From a virus, in the IMG/VR virus record IMGVR_UViG_3300042568_000090, positions 1 through 23,445 of that record: a stretch of DNA of 23,445 bases. One strand, given 5' to 3'. Positions within the stretch are counted from its first letter, which is position 1. The number at the start of each line of letters is the position of its first letter. Positions 15,494-21,595 of this stretch are shown here, in pieces. The notes under the pieces are model-generated. The model ran no database searches, had not been told where the DNA came from, and saw only the letters and a program-made list of their open reading frames with translations. Both the position numbers and the translations under genes were made by a program.

Positions 15494-16410
15494 TAAATTA
15501 TCCCTGGCTTAACAATGGTCTTAACATATTTGTCAAGTATCTTATCTACTAGGAAATTACCAGTGCCACTAAGCATTACCTTATCAAACTGAATTCTAAA
15601 TTGGTCGGTGTTGTAGGATGTTATATATCTCTTGTAGTAGTCTAACTTTCCACACTTAAGATCTTCAATGAGTAACTTTGTTGCATACTCAATGTCTGCT
15701 GGAATTGTTATGTATCCGTAGTCAACAATAAATGTATAGTCGTGACCTTGTGGAAACCCAACACCCTCATAGCCATAATATCCAAGGTCTCCTCTTCCAA
15801 TAGGAAGGTTTGGAGCGGTTGACTCATATCTGTTTAGTTGATCTGAAGAAACCTTCTGTATAGCGGTCTTATCTGCAGTGATCGCATATTCATACTTATT
15901 TAATTCTGGAGTTGCTCTATCGTAGACTAGTTCATTGTTTTCATAAACCTTGAATACTCTATAAACTTTTTCCCATAAAGGAAAATAGTCTGACCCATTG
16001 CCAGTGCCTATAACTGTAACTTTTTTATTGTAAAATCCTTCTGGACAGAATGTATCTATCATTGACCTTGCTACTAATTCTAATGTTGTGTATTCAGCAA
16101 TCTCTGATGCTGTTGTTCCTAATGTGTTTGGGTCTACATATGGTCGGATTAACTCGTAGTATTCTTCGTATACAAGTTCGTCTGATTCACTAATCCTATA
16201 AATCTCTACCCTGTAATTATTATCATATCTTCCTGGAAGAGTAATGTTGATATTTTCTCCAGTTGACATTCCAAAAAAGTTTTCTGTTGTGACTGAAAGA
16301 TCCGCCATATCTGTTATATTTGCATAGAAATCTCTTGGGTTACTTCCAGAGGAAGGAACTACAAAGGTTACTACAATATCATCATATGGCGGAACTCTCA
16401 ACATCTCCAT
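15493..16410 (-). CDS. Probable head-tail adaptor with an extra N-terminal beta domain
   Basis: This 305-residue protein opens the connector block, 3 nt after the preceding stop. The N-terminal third (to about residue 95) is beta-rich, with VVTFVVPSSGSNPRDFYANI and NINITLPGRYDNNYRVEIYR, and looks like a separate domain. From about residue 100 (ASEIAEYTTLELVARSMIDT, then FCPEGFYNKK) to the helical end (ATKLLIEDLKCGKLDYYKRY) it matches what I recall of gp6-like adaptors that bind the portal. It is longer than the roughly 100-200 residues common for adaptors. ATG at 16410 is used; an in-frame ATG two codons later is possible. Neither has a strong SD, so coupling to the upstream gene is likely. 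Confidence 0.6.
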   Translation of the reverse strand: MEMLRVPPYDDIVVTFVVPSSGSNPRDFYANITDMADLSVTTENFFGMSTGENINITLPGRYDNNYRVEIYRISESDELVYEEYYELIRPYVDPNTLGTTASEIAEYTTLELVARSMIDTFCPEGFYNKKVTVIGTGNGSDYFPLWEKVYRVFKVYENNELVYDRATPELNKYEYAITADKTAIQKVSSDQLNRYESTAPNLPIGRGDLGYYGYEGVGFPQGHDYTFIVDYGYITIPADIEYATKLLIEDLKCGKLDYYKRYITSYNTDQFRIQFDKVMLSGTGNFLVDKILDKYVKTIVKPGII

Positions 16411-16413
16411 GGA

Positions 16414-16899
16414 TTACTTACCGAATTCCTTCGCAACTTCTTCTGGTGTTGCTACACGAACGTGGTCACGAGTGAGCCACTTGTCTGCAGCAGATACTGG
16501 AACAATGTTGTATCCACGATAAACCTTGCCAACTTCAGCCCAAGTAACATTCTTGGTTGAATATAGAGCAATCTTTTCTTCCTTTGGCTTATCCTTTTGA
16601 GCAAAAGTCTTGCGTGGTGCTGGTGCTGAAACTGTTGTTCCAATAGCGCCACCTGCGGTGACTCCAACTCCCTGAACTTCTTCTCTTGCACCGTATACTG
16701 GACGTTCTACAACTTCCTGCTTTGGTGCTTCTGGTTCAACTTCTGGAGCAACTTCAACTACTGGTGCTTCTTCAACTGTTTCAACAACTGGTGCTTCAAC
16801 GACTGGCGCTTCCACAACTGCTTCTTCTACAACTGGAGATTCTACAATAGGATCTACTGCTAAAGGAGTTGACTCATTTTCATTATTAATTTCTGACAT
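16414..16899 (-). CDS. Repeat-rich protein next to the capsid gene, function unknown
   Basis: This 161-residue protein follows the major capsid gene but lies behind its terminator and has its own promoter and a strong SD (AAGGAGG, 5 nt from the ATG). Residues 10-62 are acidic repeats of the PVVEA type, probably disordered. Residues about 63-100 are a linker. Residues about 103-161 form a compact domain with KIALYSTKNVTWAEVGKVYR and DKWLTRDHVRVATPEEVAKE. I recall this C-terminal domain in small proteins beside capsid genes of related phages, but know no function. Its dosage and position suggest a capsid-associated or decoration protein; this is inference. CGT arginine codons in the C-terminal domain resemble those of the capsid gene. 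Confidence 0.8.
   Translation of the reverse strand: MSEINNENESTPLAVDPIVESPVVEEAVVEAPVVEAPVVETVEEAPVVEVAPEVEPEAPKQEVVERPVYGAREEVQGVGVTAGGAIGTTVSAPAPRKTFAQKDKPKEEKIALYSTKNVTWAEVGKVYRGYNIVPVSAADKWLTRDHVRVATPEEVAKEFGK
16750..16854 (-). repeat. 15-nt tandem repeats encoding PVVEA units
   Basis: The plus strand carries imperfect units of the form TTCAACAACTGGTGC repeated with a 15-nt period, clearest at 16780-16854. On the coding strand each gives a five-residue unit (VVEAP or close variants). Units differ mainly at third positions, so the peptide repeat is better kept than the DNA repeat. Confidence 0.8.
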
Positions 16900-16917
16900 A
16901 TTAGCCTCCTTGTTAGT

Positions 16918-16926
16918 ATTATATCA
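16918..16926 (-). promoter_or_regulatory. Extended -10 promoter before the repeat-rich protein gene
   Basis: The minus strand reads TGATATAAT, a perfect extended -10, 16 nt after the capsid terminator hairpin. The predicted start near 16912 gives a very short leader that begins almost at the AAGGAGG ribosome site (16905-16911). Confidence 0.6.
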
Positions 16927-16930
16927 TTAA

Positions 16931-16968
16931 ACTATTAAAGGGAGTAGGAGCGTTAACTCCTACTCCCC
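16931..16968 (-). terminator. Intrinsic terminator after the major capsid gene
   Basis: On the minus strand GGGAGTAGGAG and CTCCTACTCCC form a perfect 11-bp stem (16957-16967 with 16940-16950) around a 6-nt loop. It is followed by TTTAATAGTTT, an interrupted U-tract. The stem is strong and the tail imperfect, so some read-through into the next genes is plausible. Confidence 0.85.
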
Positions 16969-16988
16969 TAATATTTACTGTTTACAGA

Positions 16989-18140
16989 TTATGCGTCTGC
17001 TGCAGCGTCAGCGAATGCAATTGCATCCTGCTCTTCCCACTGAATACCGAAGCGGACGAAGACTGTATATTCTACAGTATCCTTCTTTGGCTTGTATTCA
17101 CGGTTTACAGTGATGTCACGCTGGAATCCCCATACACGGTTCTGTGGGAATGTCAAGTCGACATATCCTGCAGGGTAGTATGGAACTTCTTGAACATCGA
17201 TTCCAAGAACACGAGTTGTTCGTGCTGATCCCAATGTCTGAGCGTTTCCGTCAAGGTATGATTGACGCATAGCAGGAGTTCCTGCTGCGCCTGGATGTGA
17301 ACCAAAGGCTTCTGCAATAGCATCTGCCAATGTTCCGTTGTTCTTTACAATACCCTGGAACGCATCTGTTCCTGCATAGAACTTCAAGTTAGACTTGATA
17401 GCACGATACTTACGTGGCATTGCTAGGATAATGTTCTGCATAACTTCTGGAGTCCATGCGTTGTTAGCAACGGTGACTACAGATTCATGTGCATCTCCCT
17501 CAGTCTTGACACGGTTTACGAAACCGTTCATGATTGAAAGGAAGTTGTCTGATCCTGCACCTGTTCCATTAATGGCAAGATCTTCAATATCATTAGCAAA
17601 AGCATTTGTCATCAATCTTACGACGTGATCTTCAAGTGCTGCTCCTTCGATATTGTCTTCAAGTGCTTCTGATGATACTTCCCAGTCAAGACGGATCTTC
17701 TTTGTTGTAAGTTCCACCTTTGAGAATGTTGCACCAGCATTTGTGTATGCGCCATCTGCCTGAGCAGCAGCACGAATTACACGCTCACCAACGTTAACCT
17801 TTTCAAGTTCCATGGTGTTTGCTCTCATGGTCACTTTGCGACCATCCTGAGCCAATACAGTTGCATCCCACACGTAGTCAATAAAACGACGTGCTTGTTC
17901 AGGGCGTAGAATACCGCTTCCAGTATCACCTGAAGGATTTACTGCATTTGCGCCTGATGTTACACCAAATGTTGCGTTTGGAATGTTTCCAACTGCTCCA
18001 CCGTCTGTGTAGTTACCAGGGATATTTGAACCTGCCTCGGATCCAGATGCGAATGCACCTTGTCCTTGATAAAGTCCTGGCGCTGTTCCGCCTAGTTCAC
18101 CTGCTGTTCCAGGCTGATTCTTCTTAATTTCTTCCGACAT
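16989..18140 (-). CDS. Major capsid protein (HK97 fold)
   Basis: This 383-residue protein is the predicted shell subunit. Residues 1-75 are rich in Gly, Ala, Asn and Ser and probably form a flexible arm. From about residue 78 (RPEQARRFIDYVWDATV) the sequence follows capsid proteins I recall from actinobacteriophages, with TMRANTMELEKVNVGERVIR, VELTTKKIRLDWEVSSEALE and the C-terminal block NRVWGFQRDITVNREYKPKK. Gene order (portal, protease/scaffold, capsid) agrees. I chose the ATG at 18140 because GGAGGTG lies 6 nt upstream. An in-frame ATG at 18206 lies inside the protease gene and lacks support. CGT arginine codons and a strong ribosome site point to high expression. A terminator follows. 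Confidence 0.95.
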   Translation of the reverse strand: MSEEIKKNQPGTAGELGGTAPGLYQGQGAFASGSEAGSNIPGNYTDGGAVGNIPNATFGVTSGANAVNPSGDTGSGILRPEQARRFIDYVWDATVLAQDGRKVTMRANTMELEKVNVGERVIRAAAQADGAYTNAGATFSKVELTTKKIRLDWEVSSEALEDNIEGAALEDHVVRLMTNAFANDIEDLAINGTGAGSDNFLSIMNGFVNRVKTEGDAHESVVTVANNAWTPEVMQNIILAMPRKYRAIKSNLKFYAGTDAFQGIVKNNGTLADAIAEAFGSHPGAAGTPAMRQSYLDGNAQTLGSARTTRVLGIDVQEVPYYPAGYVDLTFPQNRVWGFQRDITVNREYKPKKDTVEYTVFVRFGIQWEEQDAIAFADAAADA

Positions 18141-18146
18141 ATATTT

Positions 18147-18153
18147 CACCTCC
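18147..18153 (-). promoter_or_regulatory. Strong ribosome binding site that decides the capsid start
   Basis: GGAGGTG lies 6 nt before the ATG at 18140, inside the 23-nt gap after the protease stop. The block GAGGTGAAATATATG is identical to that of the major tail gene. Confidence 0.9.
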
Positions 18154-18163
18154 AAGTGATTTT

Positions 18164-18772
18164 CTAATTGAATAGATCGGCTGTTTTGAGGAAACGTCCG
18201 CCCCATAGGGATTTTTCAACCATTTCAGGTTGATTCTGGATAATCTCGCCGAGATCACCAGACTTTCGGAAAGCCGTGTCTGCTTCAACAGCGTCTACTC
18301 GCTTACCAAACTTGTCAAATTCGACTCTTGCTGAAGCGATGTCTTTTGCGACTGCTTCAAATGAATCTTTTACTGTATCTACATCTACCTTTGAAGACTT
18401 TAGAAGTTCTACTTCTGCCTGCAAAGATTTTACTGTTGATACTAGATCGCTAAAGGCTGATGTTAGAGTATTCTTGATTTCAGCAATTGACTCTGCAATT
18501 ACTTCATCTGACTTTGATGCCATTGGCTTCTTATCTTCCGCTTCTTCATCTGCTGGTGTTTCACTAGCATCTTCTTCAGGAGTTTCTTCAGCAGATCCTG
18601 GCTTTGCAGCCTTCTCTGTTGTTTCTTCTTCTGCTTCTACGGTATCTGCCTTTGCATCTGCCTCTGGAGCGACCTCTACTGCTTCAACTGCTTCAATAGT
18701 TTCAACTACTTCTGCTACAACATCTGTCTTCTCAACGATTTCTTCTGTTGTCTTTTTTGTTGCTTTTGCCAT
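18164..18772 (-). CDS. Nested in-frame scaffold protein inside the protease gene
   Basis: Within the protease frame, codon 254 is an ATG at 18772 preceded by a perfect AAGGAGG at 8 nt spacing. Starting here gives a 202-residue protein (MAKATKKTTEEIVEKTDVV...) made only of the acidic and coiled-coil half and ending at the same stop. Lambda uses the same layout: the scaffold Nu3 is made from an internal in-frame start within protease gene C. A scaffold is needed in many more copies than the protease, and this SD is far stronger than that of the full-length gene. The strongest reason for doubt is that AAGGAGGAA also encodes Lys-Glu-Glu in an acidic protein and could be chance. Confidence 0.72.
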   Translation of the reverse strand: MAKATKKTTEEIVEKTDVVAEVVETIEAVEAVEVAPEADAKADTVEAEEETTEKAAKPGSAEETPEEDASETPADEEAEDKKPMASKSDEVIAESIAEIKNTLTSAFSDLVSTVKSLQAEVELLKSSKVDVDTVKDSFEAVAKDIASARVEFDKFGKRVDAVEADTAFRKSGDLGEIIQNQPEMVEKSLWGGRFLKTADLFN

Positions 18773-19531
18773 AAGGTTTTCCTCCTTGTTCATCTTAGAA
18801 GTATTAATGCCTTTAGCACTATCAACTAAGAACTTTATCATATTTAGTTTTTCACTATCCGTTTTTTCAACGAACCCTATATTGGTCATTTGCTCACCTG
18901 TTGTTGGGCTAACTTCTGACTCATTTTCTGAAACCATTACGAGACCAGTCTCTTGATCCCAAAACACATTCTCTAAAACTGTTTCATCACCCTTAATAAT
19001 ATCCATACCATCAACCTTTTCTACTGAAACAATATTTGCAAATTGATTAGCAGGGGAATCAACAAGACTCAACTCTACTAAATCATATTCCTTAATAACT
19101 CTAATTGACTTATCTGATTTTTCATCATAAGCATCATCCCACTTGTTCATTCGTCCACCAATAGAAAAACCAGTTAGTGTTCCGTCTAGAACTTTTTCCC
19201 AAGTGTCTTGTGCACCCTTTGAAACATATGCTGATACAAATACTCCGTTATAAAACTTCTTTGTTTCTGGATCAAAATACTTATCTTCTTTAAATGATAC
19301 CATCTTACCTACTGCTAGTGGCTGATGCATTTCTCTAATGTTACCTCGGAATTTTGCAAACGCATCCATTGATGCTTCTGCTGTGACAATGTCATCTTGC
19401 TTGTCTAGGTTATCAAGTGATGCAAATCCAGATACGATTCTTCGCTCTTTGTCGACTTTTGTTAAAGGCATTGAGAGACGGACATTTTCCCCATCTGAAC
19501 TCCAATGGGCTTTAGATATACTGTTCACCAT
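18164..19531 (-). CDS. Prohead maturation protease fused to a scaffold domain
   Basis: This 455-residue protein combines an assemblin-like (S78-type) protease, about residues 1-175, with a scaffold-like half. Motifs are IVSGFASLDNLDKQDDIV at about 32-49, NIREMHQPLAVGK with His69, GFSIGG with Ser123 and LVELSLVDSPAN with Glu153. By comparison with HK97 gp4, His69, Ser123 and Glu153 are the likely catalytic residues. Residues about 255-350 are acidic Glu/Ala/Thr low complexity, and about 350-430 form a predicted coiled coil (IKNTLTSAFSDLVSTVKSLQ). In such fusions the protease is carried into the prohead by the scaffold, then digests it. The ATG at 19531 follows a TATAAT by 3 nt and the GTG at codon 2 by 6 nt, so a leaderless start is possible. 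SD support is weak. Confidence 0.92.
   Translation of the reverse strand: MVNSISKAHWSSDGENVRLSMPLTKVDKERRIVSGFASLDNLDKQDDIVTAEASMDAFAKFRGNIREMHQPLAVGKMVSFKEDKYFDPETKKFYNGVFVSAYVSKGAQDTWEKVLDGTLTGFSIGGRMNKWDDAYDEKSDKSIRVIKEYDLVELSLVDSPANQFANIVSVEKVDGMDIIKGDETVLENVFWDQETGLVMVSENESEVSPTTGEQMTNIGFVEKTDSEKLNMIKFLVDSAKGINTSKMNKEENLMAKATKKTTEEIVEKTDVVAEVVETIEAVEAVEVAPEADAKADTVEAEEETTEKAAKPGSAEETPEEDASETPADEEAEDKKPMASKSDEVIAESIAEIKNTLTSAFSDLVSTVKSLQAEVELLKSSKVDVDTVKDSFEAVAKDIASARVEFDKFGKRVDAVEADTAFRKSGDLGEIIQNQPEMVEKSLWGGRFLKTADLFN
18781..18787 (-). promoter_or_regulatory. Internal Shine-Dalgarno for the nested scaffold
   Basis: AAGGAGG on the minus strand, 8 nt before the in-frame ATG at 18772. It is one of the two AAGGAGG ribosome sites I see in the window; the other serves the gene at 16899. 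Confidence 0.7.
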
Positions 19532-19534
19532 TAT

Positions 19535-19540
19535 ATTATA
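19535..19540 (-). promoter_or_regulatory. Possible -10 box before the protease gene
   Basis: TATAAT occupies 19540-19535 in the 31-nt gap after the portal stop. It lacks the TGn extension found at the other gaps (the bases are GCT). It lies 3 nt before the ATG and 6 nt before an in-frame GTG at codon 2. No convincing -35 is visible. It is weaker than the other predicted promoters. Confidence 0.35.
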
Positions 19541-19562
19541 AGCCCTTTTTTACAATATCTTA

Positions 19563-21173
19563 CTATTTGGACAATTCAGACACATCGTCAGATTTTCTTC
19601 CCTCGCCCTTTGGATTTCTTCCAGTGGTCGTGGCTGGTCCGTCTGACTGATTATTAACTCTTTCCCCATCACGGTCACGGTTAGCATTGTCACTTGAAAC
19701 TTGTTGTGGCTTTAGGTCAAGAACCTTATCTCCGCCATCACGCTGTGGCAATCTGAGCGCAATTCTTGCTTCGTTTGGAGTCATTACCTGAGTCTTCACA
19801 TATCTTTCAAGGATCTGAGACTGAGCAATTTCATCTGTTAGGGTTAGTTCATTGAACTTAAATTCTAAGATATCTGTCTTTTCACGCATAATTTTATTGA
19901 TCATTTTTTCTAAATTTCTTTGTGCAGGTCGTGCAACCTGCTCCTTAAATGTGCGGTCTTGTGACAATGCAGAGGCAATTGCAGAAGAGTCAGAGCCACC
20001 TAATTTTGAAAGAGGGACTTGATGCGCTACAAGGATGTCATCTCTATTTGATTTACGATATTCCTTAAAGGATCCCTCTTGAACACCATTTTCAATAGGC
20101 TCCATCTTAAAATCAACCTTGTTATTTTCTGAATCTCCAGGAAGCGGAATGTAGAGTGTTCTATGGTTTTGTCCTTTAAGACCAGTCTGTAAGAATCTAA
20201 ACATTTTATCTTCTGCATCTGCTGACAACTTTGCACCTTTAAGAGTTACAACATATCTTGGAGTTGCTTTATTTTGAAAATAATCAATGTTGTATTGTGA
20301 TGCTAGAGAGTCACCATGCAAAGCGCTGATTGCAGAAATAATATCTGGAACTCCATAAAAAGTATTTAGTGGAGAATATTGCTTAAAATGAATAATCTCA
20401 TTTGGTCTTGGATCATCCGTTACTGGGTTTTGATTCTTTGCACCAAAGTTACGGAAGTAAACCACTTTGTTTCCAATAACCTGAACAAATCCATCACGAA
20501 GTCTACGAACTCTCATTGTTGTTGCTGGAATGTGACCTACATAGCCAATCTCACCCTTGACTGTTCTACCAATTTCAAGATATCCATTTCCAATTGCCTG
20601 CATATCTGTAAAAACTTTTTCCATTGTAGAGGTAAATGAGTCTTCATCATTTAAAGACTCTAGCCAATCCGTCAACTCAATCTTTGCTCTTTCAATTCTT
20701 TTACGTGCTCTGTCTGTTGCTCCAGAATCAGTAGAAGACTCCAGTTTTAGCATTGTTCTTGGTGATACCTCAAAGTCATATCCAAGACCGACAATGTTTT
20801 CTACTTTTGCATCAATCGCAGCGTGGTTAGCAAAAGATGTGTCATAGAAACTTGCAAGTTCGTAAACATTCCAGGGTGGTGTAATTACATCAAATAGTCC
20901 GTAACCATTTCTATAGAGCATTCCAGGATTAATTTCTTTTGACTTAGCCCCGTCAATTCCTGTGCTTACGGCATTTGCAGAATCTAAATATGCTGGTGTT
21001 GCTTCAGCCTTTGACATTCTTGATGCACGGCGCTTGAAGTTATTATCTAAACCAGTAAGAGTCTTTAGTTCATCCCAAGACTTATTAAATGGATCTTGTT
21101 TTGCAAAAGTATCATCTGCTTTTGCAATTTGATCAATTCTTGCACCAATAAAATATTCGTTATCTTCAGACAT
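19563..21173 (-). CDS. Portal protein
   Basis: This 536-residue protein forms the predicted dodecameric ring through which DNA enters and leaves the capsid. Landmarks are the N-terminal stem-like region with YELASFYDTSFANHAAIDAK and NIVGLGYDFEVSP at about 105-145, NEIIHFKQYSPLNTFYGVPD at about 260-280, NIDYFQNKATPRYVVTLKGA at about 300-315, and the helical QDRTFKEQVARPAQRNLEKM at about 405-425, then MTPNEARIALRLPQRDGGDK. This matches the PBSX/HK97 style of portal. The last 40 residues are polar and probably disordered. The start overlaps the upstream stop (TAATG), with GGAG about 13 nt away. It precedes protease and capsid as usual. Confidence 0.93.
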   Translation of the reverse strand: MSEDNEYFIGARIDQIAKADDTFAKQDPFNKSWDELKTLTGLDNNFKRRASRMSKAEATPAYLDSANAVSTGIDGAKSKEINPGMLYRNGYGLFDVITPPWNVYELASFYDTSFANHAAIDAKVENIVGLGYDFEVSPRTMLKLESSTDSGATDRARKRIERAKIELTDWLESLNDEDSFTSTMEKVFTDMQAIGNGYLEIGRTVKGEIGYVGHIPATTMRVRRLRDGFVQVIGNKVVYFRNFGAKNQNPVTDDPRPNEIIHFKQYSPLNTFYGVPDIISAISALHGDSLASQYNIDYFQNKATPRYVVTLKGAKLSADAEDKMFRFLQTGLKGQNHRTLYIPLPGDSENNKVDFKMEPIENGVQEGSFKEYRKSNRDDILVAHQVPLSKLGGSDSSAIASALSQDRTFKEQVARPAQRNLEKMINKIMREKTDILEFKFNELTLTDEIAQSQILERYVKTQVMTPNEARIALRLPQRDGGDKVLDLKPQQVSSDNANRDRDGERVNNQSDGPATTTGRNPKGEGRKSDDVSELSK

Positions 21174-21577
21174 TACTCTTCATCTCCATACATTGCAATA
21201 GTATCTTTTGCTGCTTGAACAGCGCCAAGGTCATTTAGGTTAGGAATAAGCCCAGCCTTCATTCTATCTACTTGTTCGCTATACTCTTCATCAGATACTC
21301 TTCCCATTCCTGGGAAAAAATGCGGTTCGCCTTCTGGCTCACCATAATATGCTGCAGCCTCTTTTAGTTTTGCAAGTTGTCCTAGATCACCACGGAATGA
21401 TGGGACATTTAAAATGTTTCCTTCTCCATCTGTAAACCACTTGCCATTTTTTCTTTTCCAAACATAAACTCCCCAGTTATAATTCTTTTCAACCATTGTT
21501 ACTTTTGTTTCACCAATTTGACCTGGCATGCGTGGTTTGCCATTTTTACCAAAAAGTAGTCCGTCTTTATTGTTCAT
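21173..21577 (-). CDS. Small conserved hypothetical protein before the portal
   Basis: This protein of about 134 residues starts at an ATG at 21577; a GTG two codons upstream at 21583 is an alternative. The ATG lies 7 nt after a TATACT box with no SD, so the transcript may begin at the start codon. Visible blocks are MPGQIGETKVTMVEKNYNWG, VYVWKRKNGKWFTDGEGN and FPGMGRVSDEEYSEQVDRMK. I recall similar proteins upstream of portals in long-tailed actinobacteriophages but know no function. It contains no membrane segment, cysteine cluster or catalytic motif. Tight coupling to the portal gene (TAATG) suggests a role in head assembly or packaging; that is inference. Confidence 0.75.
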   Translation of the reverse strand: MNNKDGLLFGKNGKPRMPGQIGETKVTMVEKNYNWGVYVWKRKNGKWFTDGEGNILNVPSFRGDLGQLAKLKEAAAYYGEPEGEPHFFPGMGRVSDEEYSEQVDRMKAGLIPNLNDLGAVQAAKDTIAMYGDEE

Positions 21578-21584
21578 AACCACA

Positions 21585-21593
21585 AGTATACCA
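21585..21593 (-). promoter_or_regulatory. Extended -10 promoter, probably leaderless, before the portal operon
   Basis: The minus strand reads TGGTATACT in a gap of about 18 nt. The ATG at 21577 falls 7 nt downstream, where transcription is expected to start. No SD or clear -35 is present. This would serve the small hypothetical gene and the portal. Confidence 0.5.
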
Positions 21594-21595
21594 TA

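Noticed and set aside
18141-18206. An N-terminally longer capsid protein starting at 18206
   Set aside because: The extra 22 codons lie mostly in the protease gene, while the ATG at 18140 has a strong SD at the right spacing.
18276-18956. A 226-codon open frame on the plus strand opposite the protease/scaffold gene
   Set aside because: It is a Ser/Ala/Thr-rich mirror of the acidic low-complexity coding sequence, has no ribosome site and runs against every other gene.
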